Below, piece after piece: positions 17,859 through 26,670 of a stretch of 45,882 nucleotides of DNA. The translations under genes and the position numbers were made by a program. Below the pieces are notes generated by a model. The model ran no database searches and had not been told where the DNA came from. It worked only from the letters and a program-made list of their open reading frames with translations. The stretch's first letter is position 1. Every line of letters begins with the position of its first letter. Origin of the DNA: Candidatus Gastranaerophilales bacterium (GTDB taxonomy: Bacteria; Cyanobacteriota; Vampirovibrionia; Gastranaerophilales; Gastranaerophilaceae); NCBI GenBank assembly GCA_947631645.1, contig CANRMD010000011.1, positions 1 through 45,882 of the forward strand, written 5' to 3'.

Positions 17859-19448
17859 ATGACTAAATCTGATATAAAGTTGAATATACAAAACATACTT
17901 GATGAGGGGAAAAAACTTTCGGCGGAAAATAAGAATATTGAAGCCATAAAACTTTATAAAACTGCATTGATAATGAATAAAGATATGGATAAGCATTATC
18001 TCGGAAGTCTTTATATCAGAATGGCTAATGAATATTATACTCTTGAAAATCGGGATAAGTATGTTTATTATTACGAGGAATATTTAAAACTCTTTCCGCA
18101 AGGCCAGCAAAGTGTATTTTCAAGACTTGCCCATGCTTATTATTATATTAGTGCAGATAAATGCATTGATTATTATAATAAAGCTTTAGATTTGAATTTT
18201 TCAAGACACGATTCTATTAATAAATTGTTTGCCATGACAAAATCAGCTTATTACTCCCAACAAGATATTAAAGACGAATCAGAATATGAAGTTGACCAAT
18301 TAAAAAATAATGATTTTAAAAATATTAAAAAATATAAACATGATGATAAAAAGAAAAAACCTGATAAAAAACTGAATATAGGCTATTTATCGTCTGATTG
18401 CAAAGCTCATACAATGATGAATTATATTGTTCCTATTTGGGAAAATCACAACAAAGATGAATTTAATTTCTTTTTGTTTAATGCTTGCAGTAAAGAAGAT
18501 AGTGTTACAAAAAGAATAGAAAAAATCGGCTTTGAAATGATTAAATGTGCTGAAATGACTCCGGAAGAACTTGCAAAGACCATTTATGATAAAAAAATTG
18601 ATATTTTAATTGATTTGGGAGGTTATACACATTTAAAAATTCACGCTATGTTATATAAACCGGCACCTGTTATTATAACTTATCTTGGATATTTAAATAC
18701 TTTGGGAATAAAAGAAGTTGATTATATTTTAACGGACAGATTTACAATTCCCGAGGATAAAGCTTATTTATATACCGAAAAACCTCTTTATCTGGATAAA
18801 GGTTATCAAATATTTGATGAAAAAAAACTGCCTGATATTGAAGAATCACCTTTTAAAACTAACGGCTATATTACTTTCGGTTCTTATAATTGTACGTCTA
18901 AAATAAATGATGCACTTATATTTATGTGGTCAGAGATATTAAAGGCTGTGCCTGATTCTAAAATGTTTATATACAGAACAAAACTTACAAAAAGTATAAT
19001 AAGACATTTAAAAACTAAATTCAAAGAACGCGGTATATCAGAAGACAGGTTGATATTCAGTTTTAAGACATACAGTCCGCATTATAAAGCTTATTCACTT
19101 TCAGATATCGCCTTAGATCCATACCCGTTTAACGGAATGTCAATTACAATAGAAACAGCCCTTATGGGTGTTCCGACAGTAACACTTGTCGGCGAAGGCA
19201 TGCAGTCAAGAGGTGCGGGCAGAATAAATAATGTTATCGGTCTTAACGAATTAAATGCAGACAGCGGTGAAGAATACGTTAATATTGCGGTTGATTTGGC
19301 TAATGATAAAGCAAAACTTGAAAATCTCAGAAAAACATTGAGAGATAAAGTTAATAATTCTGATTTAAGATTGAGCGGGGCCGAATTTACACGTGATTTA
19401 GAAGATAAATTCAGAAAAGTTTGGGCCGATTTTACAAATAGTCCTTAA
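17859..19448 (+). CDS. TPR plus SPINDLY/OGT-like glycosyltransferase (GT41 family)
   Basis: A 529-residue cytoplasmic protein. The first 165 residues are TPR-like helices. A charged Lys/Asp linker follows, and then a catalytic domain of the O-GlcNAc-transferase/SPINDLY family begins with LNIGYLSSDCKAH (about 172). Family marks include IDILIDLGGYTHLKIHAM, PAPVIITYLGYLNTLGI (compare the GYPGTTG motif), DYILTDRFTIP, SYNCTSKIN, and DIALDPYPFNGMSITIETALMGVPTVTLVGE with SRGAGRI. Relatives transfer GlcNAc, fucose or other sugars to protein Ser or Thr. The sugar and target here are unknown. It ends the prfA-murE-gpsA run, ten bases after gpsA. Confidence 0.9.
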   Translation: MTKSDIKLNIQNILDEGKKLSAENKNIEAIKLYKTALIMNKDMDKHYLGSLYIRMANEYYTLENRDKYVYYYEEYLKLFPQGQQSVFSRLAHAYYYISADKCIDYYNKALDLNFSRHDSINKLFAMTKSAYYSQQDIKDESEYEVDQLKNNDFKNIKKYKHDDKKKKPDKKLNIGYLSSDCKAHTMMNYIVPIWENHNKDEFNFFLFNACSKEDSVTKRIEKIGFEMIKCAEMTPEELAKTIYDKKIDILIDLGGYTHLKIHAMLYKPAPVIITYLGYLNTLGIKEVDYILTDRFTIPEDKAYLYTEKPLYLDKGYQIFDEKKLPDIEESPFKTNGYITFGSYNCTSKINDALIFMWSEILKAVPDSKMFIYRTKLTKSIIRHLKTKFKERGISEDRLIFSFKTYSPHYKAYSLSDIALDPYPFNGMSITIETALMGVPTVTLVGEGMQSRGAGRINNVIGLNELNADSGEEYVNIAVDLANDKAKLENLRKTLRDKVNNSDLRLSGAEFTRDLEDKFRKVWADFTNSP

Positions 19449-19821
19449 ATTCTTTTTTAACTACTTTATATCCGCACTCTTGTATCATTTCTCCGTTAAA
19501 ATTGATAATCCGTGCCGGATAATTTCTGCATAAACGCGGTCTTTTTTCATATATTGAACATTCACCGTTGTCTTTTAGGTATATGCAGCTTAATGTTATA
19601 TTCCCGTTTTCATCTTTACCATTTATATAAAAACGTTTATAATGCGGAAGAAAAAACTGCATTATTTTTAAATCTTTTTCATTTTTCATGCCGTAAGAGT
19701 GTATTTGTTTGCAGCATTTACCGCATTTTTTACAATTGCCTTGCACTTCATATTTTACTTTTTCAACTGCAAAGTATGATAAAATTTCATAATATACAGA
19801 CTTTATAAAATCAATAAACAT
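19432..19821 (-). CDS. YkgJ-type Fe-S/zinc cysteine cluster protein
   Basis: A 129-residue member of the YkgJ/CxxCxxCC family. Cysteines appear in the expected order: GNCKKCGKCCKQIH (about 29-42), then CIYLKDNGECSIYEKRPRLCRNYPA (about 85-109), then ECGYK. This pattern is believed to bind a metal or Fe-S centre, and its biochemical role is unknown in most species. No Shine-Dalgarno is obvious before the ATG at 19821. The 3' end overlaps the glycosyltransferase gene by 17 bases, tail to tail. The ORF on the opposite strand is a shadow. Confidence 0.88.
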   Translation of the reverse strand: MFIDFIKSVYYEILSYFAVEKVKYEVQGNCKKCGKCCKQIHSYGMKNEKDLKIMQFFLPHYKRFYINGKDENGNITLSCIYLKDNGECSIYEKRPRLCRNYPARIINFNGEMIQECGYKVVKKEFKDYL

Positions 19822-19897
19822 TTGTTTACATTTCTTTTTTTCATATTTTTATTTTGTAAAATTATAGTATTAATAAATAAAAAAATCGAGGAAATAA

Positions 19898-22012
19898 ATG
19901 AGTCCTAAAAAGAAAAAAGGTAATCCGTTTTTTGGAATTATAAAATTCATATTTATTTGTATATTGGCATTTATGTTGGCAGGATATGTTGCCGTTAAAT
20001 CATATCTTGATGATTTAGCCCCGATTCCTCAACTGCAAAATTACAAACGAAATATTGTTACGCAAGTTTATTCAACTGACGGGCATGTTATAAAAACTTT
20101 TCAAACTTTTCACTATGAATATGCTTCTATAGATGAAATTCCTCAAAAGATTAAAGATGCAATAATTTCAACTGAAGATAAAAATTTTTATACACATGAC
20201 GGTTATGATATTTTTGGTATAGCAAGGTCAATTATAGTAAATATTGTAAACAAAAAGACAACTCAAGGTGCAAGTACAATTACACAACAGCTTGCAAGAA
20301 TTCTATTCCTTTCAAACGAAAAAACTGTAGTAAGAAAATTAAAAGAAATTCAAATAGCTGCAAGAATAGAAAAATCAATATCAAAAGATAAAATATTGGA
20401 AATGTATTTAAATAATGTTTATTTAGGTTCAGGTGCATACGGAGTTGCAGCAGCAGCTAAAACATATTTTAATAAGGAATTATCCGAATTAACTACGGCA
20501 GAAGCTGCATTAATAGCAGGACTTCCTCAGGCTCCTTCTGTTTATTCGCCGTATAAAAATATGAAACTTGCTGAAAAAAGGCGAAATAAAGTTCTTAAAA
20601 GAATGTATGTAATGAAAAAAATTAAAAAGGATGAATACGAAAAAGCTTTAAAAGAAAAAATTGTTTTAAATAAAAATCAAGCACTATCTAAAATAAATGT
20701 GGCTCCTTATTTTGTGGATTACATGCTAAGAGAACTTGACAGCCTCGGTTTTGATGAAAATGAAATAATGCAGGGCGGTTATAAAATCACAACAACTTTG
20801 AACTATGATGCACAGGTTGCAGCAAATGAAGCTATAGAAAAAAATATGAATGCCTGGGGTTTAAAAAAACAGAAACAACAAGCCGCTTTATTTAGTTTTT
20901 CTCCCACATCAGGTGCCATAATTGCATATTGCGGAGGCAGGAACTATTCTAAAACCCAATATGACAGAGTTTCACTTGCAATAAGACCTCCGGGTTCTTC
21001 TTTTAAACCTATAGTTTATGCCGCGGCAATAAAAAACGGCTGGAAACCAACAGATAAAGTAGAAGATACTCCCGTTACCATCGGCGATTGGAGCCCCAGA
21101 AATTACGGAAATAAATATAGAGGTGCTATGCCTTTATTTAAGGCTCTTGCTATTTCTTCAAATGTTGTAGCGGTTAAATTAATTCACGAAATTGGTATTG
21201 ATGCCGTTATTGATATGGCAAGAAATCTTGGTTTGACTACACCTTTAACACACGATTTTACTATAGCTTTAGGCTCTAATGGCGTAAAATTGTATGATAT
21301 GGTTATTGTGTACGGTTGTTTTTCTAACGGCGGTTATAAAGTCAAACCTTATTCTATTGAAAAAATTGAAACACCAAGGGGGCAATTAATTTATAAAGCA
21401 TCAAGAACAAAAATAACTAAAGTTATTGATGAAAATACTGCTGCAATAATGACAGCTATGTTAAAACAAGTTATTATTGCCGGAACAGGTAAAAATGCTG
21501 ATATTAAAAAACCTATGGGCGGTAAAACCGGTACAACCAATGAAAATAAAGATGCTTGGTTTATCGGTTATACTCCTGATATAGTAACGGGTGTTTTTGT
21601 CGGTAATGATGATAACAAAGGTATTGGCTTAACAGGAGGTACGGTTCCGGCTAAAATATGGCATGATATGATGATAGTTGCCACTAAAAAATATGGAAAT
21701 ACCGATTTTAATTATCCTAAAGTTGATTTAACTTATAACTTTAAAGAAAGTTCTGTAGAAAATCAGGAACAAACAGAAAATTCTGAAAATATTGATTATG
21801 AATCAGAAAATCAACCTGAAGGGCAACCGTCAAAAGATGCTGTAAAAGAAAATTCTCAAAACAATAAAAATGATATAAAACCCATAAAATCAGATATACA
21901 GCTGTTTAAATCAGTTCCTATTCAATTAGCGGAACCTATTAGTTCACAAAAGAAATCTGCACCAGCTGCAAATAAATCAGACAATTCTTTAGATATTACC
22001 GTAGTTAATTAA
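19898..22012 (+). CDS. Class A penicillin-binding protein (PBP1A-type glycosyltransferase/transpeptidase)
   Basis: A 704-residue bifunctional wall synthase. A basic head (1-10) and transmembrane anchor (about 11-33) come first. The GT51 domain holds the catalytic Glu93 (STEDKNFYTHDGYD), QGASTITQQLAR (123-134) and AGLPQAPSVYSP. The transpeptidase has SxxK at Ser367-Lys370 (RPPGSSFKP), SSN at 420-422 and KTG at 543-545 (GGKTGTTNENKDAWF). The last 85 residues are a Ser-, Asn- and Lys-rich, probably disordered tail. CGAGGAA precedes the ATG. The gene is monocistronic and meets bioD tail to tail with a four-base overlap. Confidence 0.95.
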   Translation: MSPKKKKGNPFFGIIKFIFICILAFMLAGYVAVKSYLDDLAPIPQLQNYKRNIVTQVYSTDGHVIKTFQTFHYEYASIDEIPQKIKDAIISTEDKNFYTHDGYDIFGIARSIIVNIVNKKTTQGASTITQQLARILFLSNEKTVVRKLKEIQIAARIEKSISKDKILEMYLNNVYLGSGAYGVAAAAKTYFNKELSELTTAEAALIAGLPQAPSVYSPYKNMKLAEKRRNKVLKRMYVMKKIKKDEYEKALKEKIVLNKNQALSKINVAPYFVDYMLRELDSLGFDENEIMQGGYKITTTLNYDAQVAANEAIEKNMNAWGLKKQKQQAALFSFSPTSGAIIAYCGGRNYSKTQYDRVSLAIRPPGSSFKPIVYAAAIKNGWKPTDKVEDTPVTIGDWSPRNYGNKYRGAMPLFKALAISSNVVAVKLIHEIGIDAVIDMARNLGLTTPLTHDFTIALGSNGVKLYDMVIVYGCFSNGGYKVKPYSIEKIETPRGQLIYKASRTKITKVIDENTAAIMTAMLKQVIIAGTGKNADIKKPMGGKTGTTNENKDAWFIGYTPDIVTGVFVGNDDNKGIGLTGGTVPAKIWHDMMIVATKKYGNTDFNYPKVDLTYNFKESSVENQEQTENSENIDYESENQPEGQPSKDAVKENSQNNKNDIKPIKSDIQLFKSVPIQLAEPISSQKKSAPAANKSDNSLDITVVN

Positions 22013-22725
22013 AAACCGTTAAGTTTAGGTATTTTAATATTAAACACATCCTGAATGTCAATTCCGTTCAGGATTTCGTTTATAAGTATATTTGCCTGAA
22101 CACTTTTACCTTTAAAGTTTCTTATTAGTCCTAATACTTTTACTTTTCCGTATTTTTCAACTAACGAGGGAAACGCCTTTACGTCTATATTTTCCGAATA
22201 TACGGGAAATTTATTTATTATAACTCCTATTACATCGAGTCCGAGTGTTCTTGCACTGTTGAGTTCATTTAAATAGTGGTTCAAATTATCTAAAGACGGG
22301 CTCACAACGAATACTACGGGGATATTTAACAGCAGAGGAATATTATAATTAAATAAATTATGATTGATAGGGCTCATTAATCCGCCCGATGATTCAACAA
22401 TTAATGTATCTGTTTTTTTATCAAGTTTATGATAGTCATTTAAAATATTTTCAATATCAATTTCTTTTTTTTCAAGTTCTGCAGCTATTTGGGGAAAAGT
22501 ATTTGTTTTAAACATATAAGTACAATGGGTTGTAATATAAGGGTCAACAAGTTTAATTAAAGCTAAATCAGGAGAAATAAGATACTTCCCCTTATCAATT
22601 GCCCCAGTTTGGATAGGTTTATATACACCCGTGCTGTATCCAAAAGATTGCATTACGGCAGCAAGCCCCGCCGATATTACTGTTTTTCCGCTTGTATTTT
22701 CTATTCCCGTTATAAATATATTCAT
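22009..22725 (-). CDS. bioD: Dethiobiotin synthase
   Basis: A 238-residue P-loop enzyme that closes the ureido ring of dethiobiotin from diaminopelargonate, CO2 and ATP. It begins MNIFITGIENTSGKTVISAGL; the P-loop GIENTSGKT (7-15) fits the family form GTDTxxGKT with a Glu-Asn change. YKPIQTGA (substrate Lys/Gln), VESSGGLMSPI and GVIINKF are also present. Other bio genes are not nearby, but a BioY transporter is. The start lies six bases after an extended -10 box, with no Shine-Dalgarno. Identity is fairly secure; related cobyrinate-type amidotransferases are larger. Confidence 0.87.
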   Translation of the reverse strand: MNIFITGIENTSGKTVISAGLAAVMQSFGYSTGVYKPIQTGAIDKGKYLISPDLALIKLVDPYITTHCTYMFKTNTFPQIAAELEKKEIDIENILNDYHKLDKKTDTLIVESSGGLMSPINHNLFNYNIPLLLNIPVVFVVSPSLDNLNHYLNELNSARTLGLDVIGVIINKFPVYSENIDVKAFPSLVEKYGKVKVLGLIRNFKGKSVQANILINEILNGIDIQDVFNIKIPKLNGF

Positions 22726-22740
22726 ACTTTGATTATATCA
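22726..22740 (-). promoter_or_regulatory. Extended -10 box predicting leaderless bioD mRNA
   Basis: On the minus strand TGATATAAT (TATAAT at 22732-22737), then CAAAGT, then the bioD ATG at 22725. This is the same nine-base extended -10 and the same six-base gap as at hemW. Confidence 0.5.
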
Positions 22741-22815
22741 AAATCACTTTTTATTAATTCCTACATTAGGTTGAAAAGTTTGTCTTTAACTAAAAAATAT
22801 TGTATATATATAAAT

Positions 22816-23367
22816 ATGAATAAAATTGTTAAAAGTTTTATATTTATTGTTTTCTTTATGTTTTCCGTTAATATACTAATGGCAGAAGAAATTGAATCTG
22901 CACAAAAAATAAGAGCCGGAGCTTTTGCTAAAGTTATGGCAATGGAGGAATTTAATACCCTTTCTTCCGATATAGGAGATCCTGTCAAATTTTTAAATAC
23001 TGAAGATATGTTTGTTTACGAAACAAATGCTATCCCTAAAAATACAATTTTTTACGGTGAAATTGAAGATGTTAGAGAACCCGTTCGAGGCAGAGATGGT
23101 GCTTTAAAGGTTTTTCTTTATAAAATGGAAACTCCGGATAAGAAGATTTATAATCTTAATGCCCATTTATATAATGAAAATGATAATTATATAGGCGGAG
23201 CAACGACATCACACATATATTACAGAAAAGTTCCTCATTATAACACAAGATTAAAACCGTTTTTACACGCAGCCCCCTTAACCGTGCTTGAAATGGGCAG
23301 ACATTATGCAGTAAAACCCGGTGAAGAATTCTTTGTGATTTTTGATAAAGATATTTATCTTAAGTAA
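22816..23367 (+). CDS. Secreted protein of unknown function, paired with the next gene
   Basis: A 183-residue protein with a Sec signal peptide (hydrophobic stretch 7-21, cleavage near LMA/EE). The mature part looks beta-rich: FVYETNAIPKNTIFYGEIEDVREPVRGRDGALKVFLYKMETP and NAHLYNENDNYIGG. A similar order (disruptive polar start, AIPxxT-like step, GRxGxLxV strand, then ALL or AHL) occurs in the next protein, so the two are probably distant paralogues. The start at 22816 is chosen because the signal peptide begins there; the reading frame extends upstream across the bioD start without signal character. No Shine-Dalgarno is seen. Function unknown. Confidence 0.7.
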   Translation: MNKIVKSFIFIVFFMFSVNILMAEEIESAQKIRAGAFAKVMAMEEFNTLSSDIGDPVKFLNTEDMFVYETNAIPKNTIFYGEIEDVREPVRGRDGALKVFLYKMETPDKKIYNLNAHLYNENDNYIGGATTSHIYYRKVPHYNTRLKPFLHAAPLTVLEMGRHYAVKPGEEFFVIFDKDIYLK

Positions 23368-23420
23368 TAATTTGCTTGTTTTATATAAAGCGTAATATAA
23401 TAATAGTTAAGGAGAATTCG

Positions 23421-24191
23421 ATGAAAAAACAATTATTATATATTACGATTTTATTAATGTTTGTTGTGAATATGGCAAAAGCTGAAGATAGTGTTGAAAT
23501 TTCACCCGTTTTAATTGATGAAATTCCGGCTGTACAAATGGGCGAATATAAAACTCAGTATCCTTTGCCTGTTAATTCATATCAAACACAAGGATATAAT
23601 AATGAAGATCAATTAAAAGGCAAGGTAGTAATGGTACCCGCTGATACTACATTTATGGCGGTATCAATGACTCCGTTATCTTCTGAATTTTCAAAATTAG
23701 GTGATAATGTTTCGTTTTATTTGGGTTCTGATTTTTATTACGGAACAAGCCTAATTGCACCCGCGGGAAGTAAAGTAAACGGTACTATTATAAGATTAAA
23801 ACGCGGCGGAATGCCTAACCGCAACGGACAATTACAAGTAAAATTTACGAATATATCAACACCAATGGGAATGGTTATTCCTATTAGTGCAAGTTTATTG
23901 ACCGACGATAAAAGCGGTATATTAAAAGGCGGAACGGCAAAGGATGCAGCGGGTGAATATGTAAAAGATGTCGGTATTGGTGCTGCTGCCGGGGCTTTAT
24001 TGGGTACAGTTCTCGGTGCCGTCGGCGACGGTGTCGGAGAAGGTGCAATATACGGTACTGCCGTTGGCGGGGGTATAGGGCTAATTCAGGCTTTTACCCA
24101 AAGAGGCGAAGACATTAATATACCTCAAAATGTACAAATGAATATTATTCTTGATCAGCCGATTACAACTTCATCTAATACTCCTTATTAG
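23421..24191 (+). CDS. Secreted protein with beta-rich domain and glycine-zipper segment
   Basis: A 256-residue protein. The signal peptide is MKKQLLYITILLMFVVNMAKA/ED (cleavage near residue 21). The body has VVMVPADTTFMAVSMTPLSS, LGDNVSFYLGSDFYYG, LIAPAGSKVNGTIIRLKRG and GRNGQLQVKF-like strands (exact text GQLQVKFTNIS), then a glycine-zipper run at about 187-220 (GIGAAAGALLGTVLGAVGDGVGEG) that may insert in a membrane. The ATG at 23421 follows AAGGAG (23409-23414). It lies 50 bases after the preceding secreted gene and 70 before tonB, suggesting a role in the same envelope system. No family is recognised with certainty. Confidence 0.75.
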   Translation: MKKQLLYITILLMFVVNMAKAEDSVEISPVLIDEIPAVQMGEYKTQYPLPVNSYQTQGYNNEDQLKGKVVMVPADTTFMAVSMTPLSSEFSKLGDNVSFYLGSDFYYGTSLIAPAGSKVNGTIIRLKRGGMPNRNGQLQVKFTNISTPMGMVIPISASLLTDDKSGILKGGTAKDAAGEYVKDVGIGAAAGALLGTVLGAVGDGVGEGAIYGTAVGGGIGLIQAFTQRGEDINIPQNVQMNIILDQPITTSSNTPY

Positions 24192-24210
24192 ATAGTAAAC
24201 AGGCTATTTG

Positions 24211-24235
24211 TTTTATCAAGTCTTTTTTGATAAAA
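24211..24235 (+). other. Hairpin between the secreted-protein gene and tonB
   Basis: A nine-base-pair stem, TTTTATCAA (24211-24219) with TTGATAAAA (24227-24235). No T-run follows, so it may protect the upstream message or weaken read-through rather than terminate fully. Confidence 0.4.
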
Positions 24236-24260
24236 TAACAAGCAAATGGGAATTTAGGGA

Positions 24261-25463
24261 ATGTCTGTTATAAAAAACGATGATAATATAAAACCGAAAA
24301 ACAAAGCACGAAAAGCATCAATATATGAGGTGCCTGCCGTTATAAGAAAAGAGCGTGATGAAATTTCTTTTGAAAAAGCCTTAACATGGGCTGTAATTTT
24401 ACACCCTGCAGTCATACTCATTTTGTTATTATCATCTTGGATTTTAAAATTATTAGGAATTGATTTTAATCTTTTTAACAGACCCGAAATGAAACCAAAA
24501 GATATAGAGTTTGTATTGGTAGATAAAGAGGGGACTCCGATAGATAAAAACACGAAAAATCGTGCGGATAAAAATTCAAGAGCAGGCGGTAAGCATGACC
24601 CAAAACGTCCGGTATCGCTTCCGCAAAATCCGGCACCAAAAGGTCCCGAAAAAAAGCCTACATCTCCGGCTCCTAAAAAGCCTGAGCCTCAAAAAGCACA
24701 GCCAAAACCGCAACCTGTTGCAAAGCCTCAGCCGGCTGCAAAGCCTCAGCCGCAAAAACCTGCGGTTCAAACGCCTGCACCAGCGGCTAAGCCGACTCCG
24801 AAACCCGCACCGGCTCCAAGGCCGACACCCACGCCGAGTGTTCAAAGAGCAACTCCAAAACCATCTTCAAACTTTAATATACCTATACCAAAATCAAGTA
24901 TACCTAATATAACACAACCATCAAAAGCACCTGTTACTGCTGCACCTAAAATTGGCGGCGGAGCTTCGGGCGGTAGTTCGGGTTCAGGCAGTTCTTCACC
25001 GTCTCCAAGTTTTTCTCCTACTACATCAGGTAAAGGCGGTGCGGGCGGTACCGGTAAAGGTGTCGGCGGCGGCGGAAGATTTAGTAATACCACAGGTTCC
25101 GGACAAGGTAACGTTGGTAATCCCGGACCGGGTAATCCTAAAGGTGCACCGGGTATTGATGCTATAAAAGAACCTGATTTCGGACCTTACATGAAAGAAC
25201 TTCAAAGACGTATTAAAATGAACTGGGATCCGCCTAAAGGTAATGAAAGCAAAAGAGTAATACTCTTATTCTCTATTGCTCGAGACGGAAGACTTTTAAA
25301 TGTTAAAGTTTATCGCTCTTCCGGTTTGCCTGCTGCTGATAATGCTGCTATTGATGCAGTCAAGCTCACAGCACCATTTAGACCTTTGCCTCCCGAATTC
25401 AAAGGTAACAGTGTAGATATTCAATTTACTTTCGATTACAACGTATTCGGAGTTTCAGGATAA
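24261..25463 (+). CDS. tonB: TonB family energy-transducer protein
   Basis: A 400-residue bitopic protein that couples the inner-membrane proton motive force to outer-membrane transporters. A cytoplasmic head (1-38) precedes one transmembrane helix (about 40-62). A long Pro/Lys/Ala/Gln linker follows (about 115-200) and then a Gly/Ser-rich linker (about 228-305). The C-terminal TonB domain (about 308-398) contains YMKELQRRIKMNWDPP, GRLLNVKVYRSSGLPAADNAAIDAV and FRPLPPEFKG. The linkers are much longer than in E. coli TonB and could span a thick periplasm. AGGGA lies directly before the ATG. TolA-like use is possible. It is the first gene of tonB-exbB-exbD-exbD. Confidence 0.9.
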   Translation: MSVIKNDDNIKPKNKARKASIYEVPAVIRKERDEISFEKALTWAVILHPAVILILLLSSWILKLLGIDFNLFNRPEMKPKDIEFVLVDKEGTPIDKNTKNRADKNSRAGGKHDPKRPVSLPQNPAPKGPEKKPTSPAPKKPEPQKAQPKPQPVAKPQPAAKPQPQKPAVQTPAPAAKPTPKPAPAPRPTPTPSVQRATPKPSSNFNIPIPKSSIPNITQPSKAPVTAAPKIGGGASGGSSGSGSSSPSPSFSPTTSGKGGAGGTGKGVGGGGRFSNTTGSGQGNVGNPGPGNPKGAPGIDAIKEPDFGPYMKELQRRIKMNWDPPKGNESKRVILLFSIARDGRLLNVKVYRSSGLPAADNAAIDAVKLTAPFRPLPPEFKGNSVDIQFTFDYNVFGVSG

Positions 25464-25493
25464 GAATTATTATTAGAAAAGAGGAAATAAATT

Positions 25494-26129
25494 ATGGAAT
25501 TATTATTACATTCAATTGAAATGGACTGGCCTGTATTACTGCCGATATTGGTATGTTCAATATTGACACTTGCAGTTGCCATAAACAGATTTAGTTTTTA
25601 CAACAAAAATAAACGCGAAGTAGTAAGGTTTATAAGAGCTTTAAAAACAGAATTGGTAAATAACAGACTTGACGCCGCTAAAAATTTAAGTATTCAATTA
25701 GGCGGGGTTATTGGTGAAGTTGCTGAAGAAGCCGTAAGAATTTTCTCGGAACAAAAACAAGGTTTTTCACGTTCTTTTGATATATCTGCAAACTTAGCAA
25801 CAAGAAAATTGGAAAAATACTTAACAATATTAGGTACAATAGGCGGTGTTTGCCCGTTCTTAGGTTTGTTTGGTACGGTTGTCAGAATTCTTTATACATT
25901 CCAAGACTTAGCATCACAAGGTAATCAATCGGCAGCGGTTGCTATGGGTATAGGTTCAGCTCTTATTGCTACTGCTTTCGGGTTAGGAGTTGCTATTGTT
26001 GCTGTTGTTCTTTATAACCTTTTCCAATCAACGGTTAAAAGATATGAAGATGATTTCCAACTTATTAAATTATTATTCTTGAGCTTCACTGATTCTGAAG
26101 AAAAAACACAAGCAAAAGCATTAGTATAG
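25494..26129 (+). CDS. exbB: ExbB/TolQ/MotA-type proton channel protein
   Basis: A 211-residue inner-membrane protein with three transmembrane helices (about 14-33, 115-137, 155-180). The family signature is clear: LEKYLTILGTIGGVCPFLGLFGTVVRILYTFQ and AVAMGIGSALIATAFGLGVAIVAVVLYNLF. With ExbD it forms the proton-driven motor that energises TonB; TolQ has the same architecture. AGAGGAAATAAATT lies before the ATG. It is 30 bases after tonB and ten before the first exbD. Length is normal. Confidence 0.93.
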   Translation: MELLLHSIEMDWPVLLPILVCSILTLAVAINRFSFYNKNKREVVRFIRALKTELVNNRLDAAKNLSIQLGGVIGEVAEEAVRIFSEQKQGFSRSFDISANLATRKLEKYLTILGTIGGVCPFLGLFGTVVRILYTFQDLASQGNQSAAVAMGIGSALIATAFGLGVAIVAVVLYNLFQSTVKRYEDDFQLIKLLFLSFTDSEEKTQAKALV

Positions 26130-26139
26130 GATTAAAATT

Positions 26140-26658
26140 ATGTCTTTTTCAAGTTCAAACGGCGATAAAAAAACATTATTTACAGAAATAAATATTACCC
26201 CTTTAACCGATATATTTTTGGTTTTGCTAATTATCATGATGGTAATTGCACCCTCTTTTCAATCGGTTGATACGGATATTGATATCCCAGAAATAAACAG
26301 CGGTGTTGCCGTTGAACAGAAAAATGCCGAAATCGCGGTTACAAAACACGGTAATTTTTATATTAACGGAAGACCGATTTCATCGGACAATTTAATTCAA
26401 GAATTAACTAATTTAAAGCCCTCTCTTGAAAAACCTGAAGTTGTTGTTAAAGCTGATGCTCTGACAAAAAGCAGTGAGATACAAAAAATTATGAAAGCTG
26501 CACAAGAGGCTGAATATACCAAACTTGTTTTAGCCGGTGAACCTCTAACGAAAAAAGAACAAAAAAATCTTGAACGAACCAAACAACAAGAAATGCCTAA
26601 AATTCAGCAAAAAGCTCAAAAAATACAAAAAACTCAAGACTATGATTGGGAAGAATAA
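26140..26658 (+). CDS. exbD: ExbD/TolR family protein (first copy, extended C-terminus)
   Basis: A 172-residue bitopic protein. The ExbD motif is TEINITPLTDIFLVLLIIMMVIAPSF (15-40), with the membrane Asp24 that carries the proton pathway. A periplasmic domain follows to about residue 130, and then a Lys/Gln-rich tail (135-172) that the second copy lacks. With ExbB it forms the ion-driven motor. Spacing to exbB is ten bases. Two unequal ExbD proteins in one operon suggest a mixed ExbD dimer. Confidence 0.92.
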   Translation: MSFSSSNGDKKTLFTEINITPLTDIFLVLLIIMMVIAPSFQSVDTDIDIPEINSGVAVEQKNAEIAVTKHGNFYINGRPISSDNLIQELTNLKPSLEKPEVVVKADALTKSSEIQKIMKAAQEAEYTKLVLAGEPLTKKEQKNLERTKQQEMPKIQQKAQKIQKTQDYDWEE

Positions 26659-26670
26659 GGAAAATCAAAT

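Noticed and set aside
22609-22815. Upstream extension of the secreted protein gene
   Set aside because: The frame runs through the bioD start on the other strand, and the extra residues are not signal-like. The signal peptide begins at 22816.
24562-25167. Arg- and Pro-rich ORFs on both strands in the tonB linker region
   Set aside because: They are alternate-frame shadows of the repetitive Pro/Lys and Gly/Ser codons.
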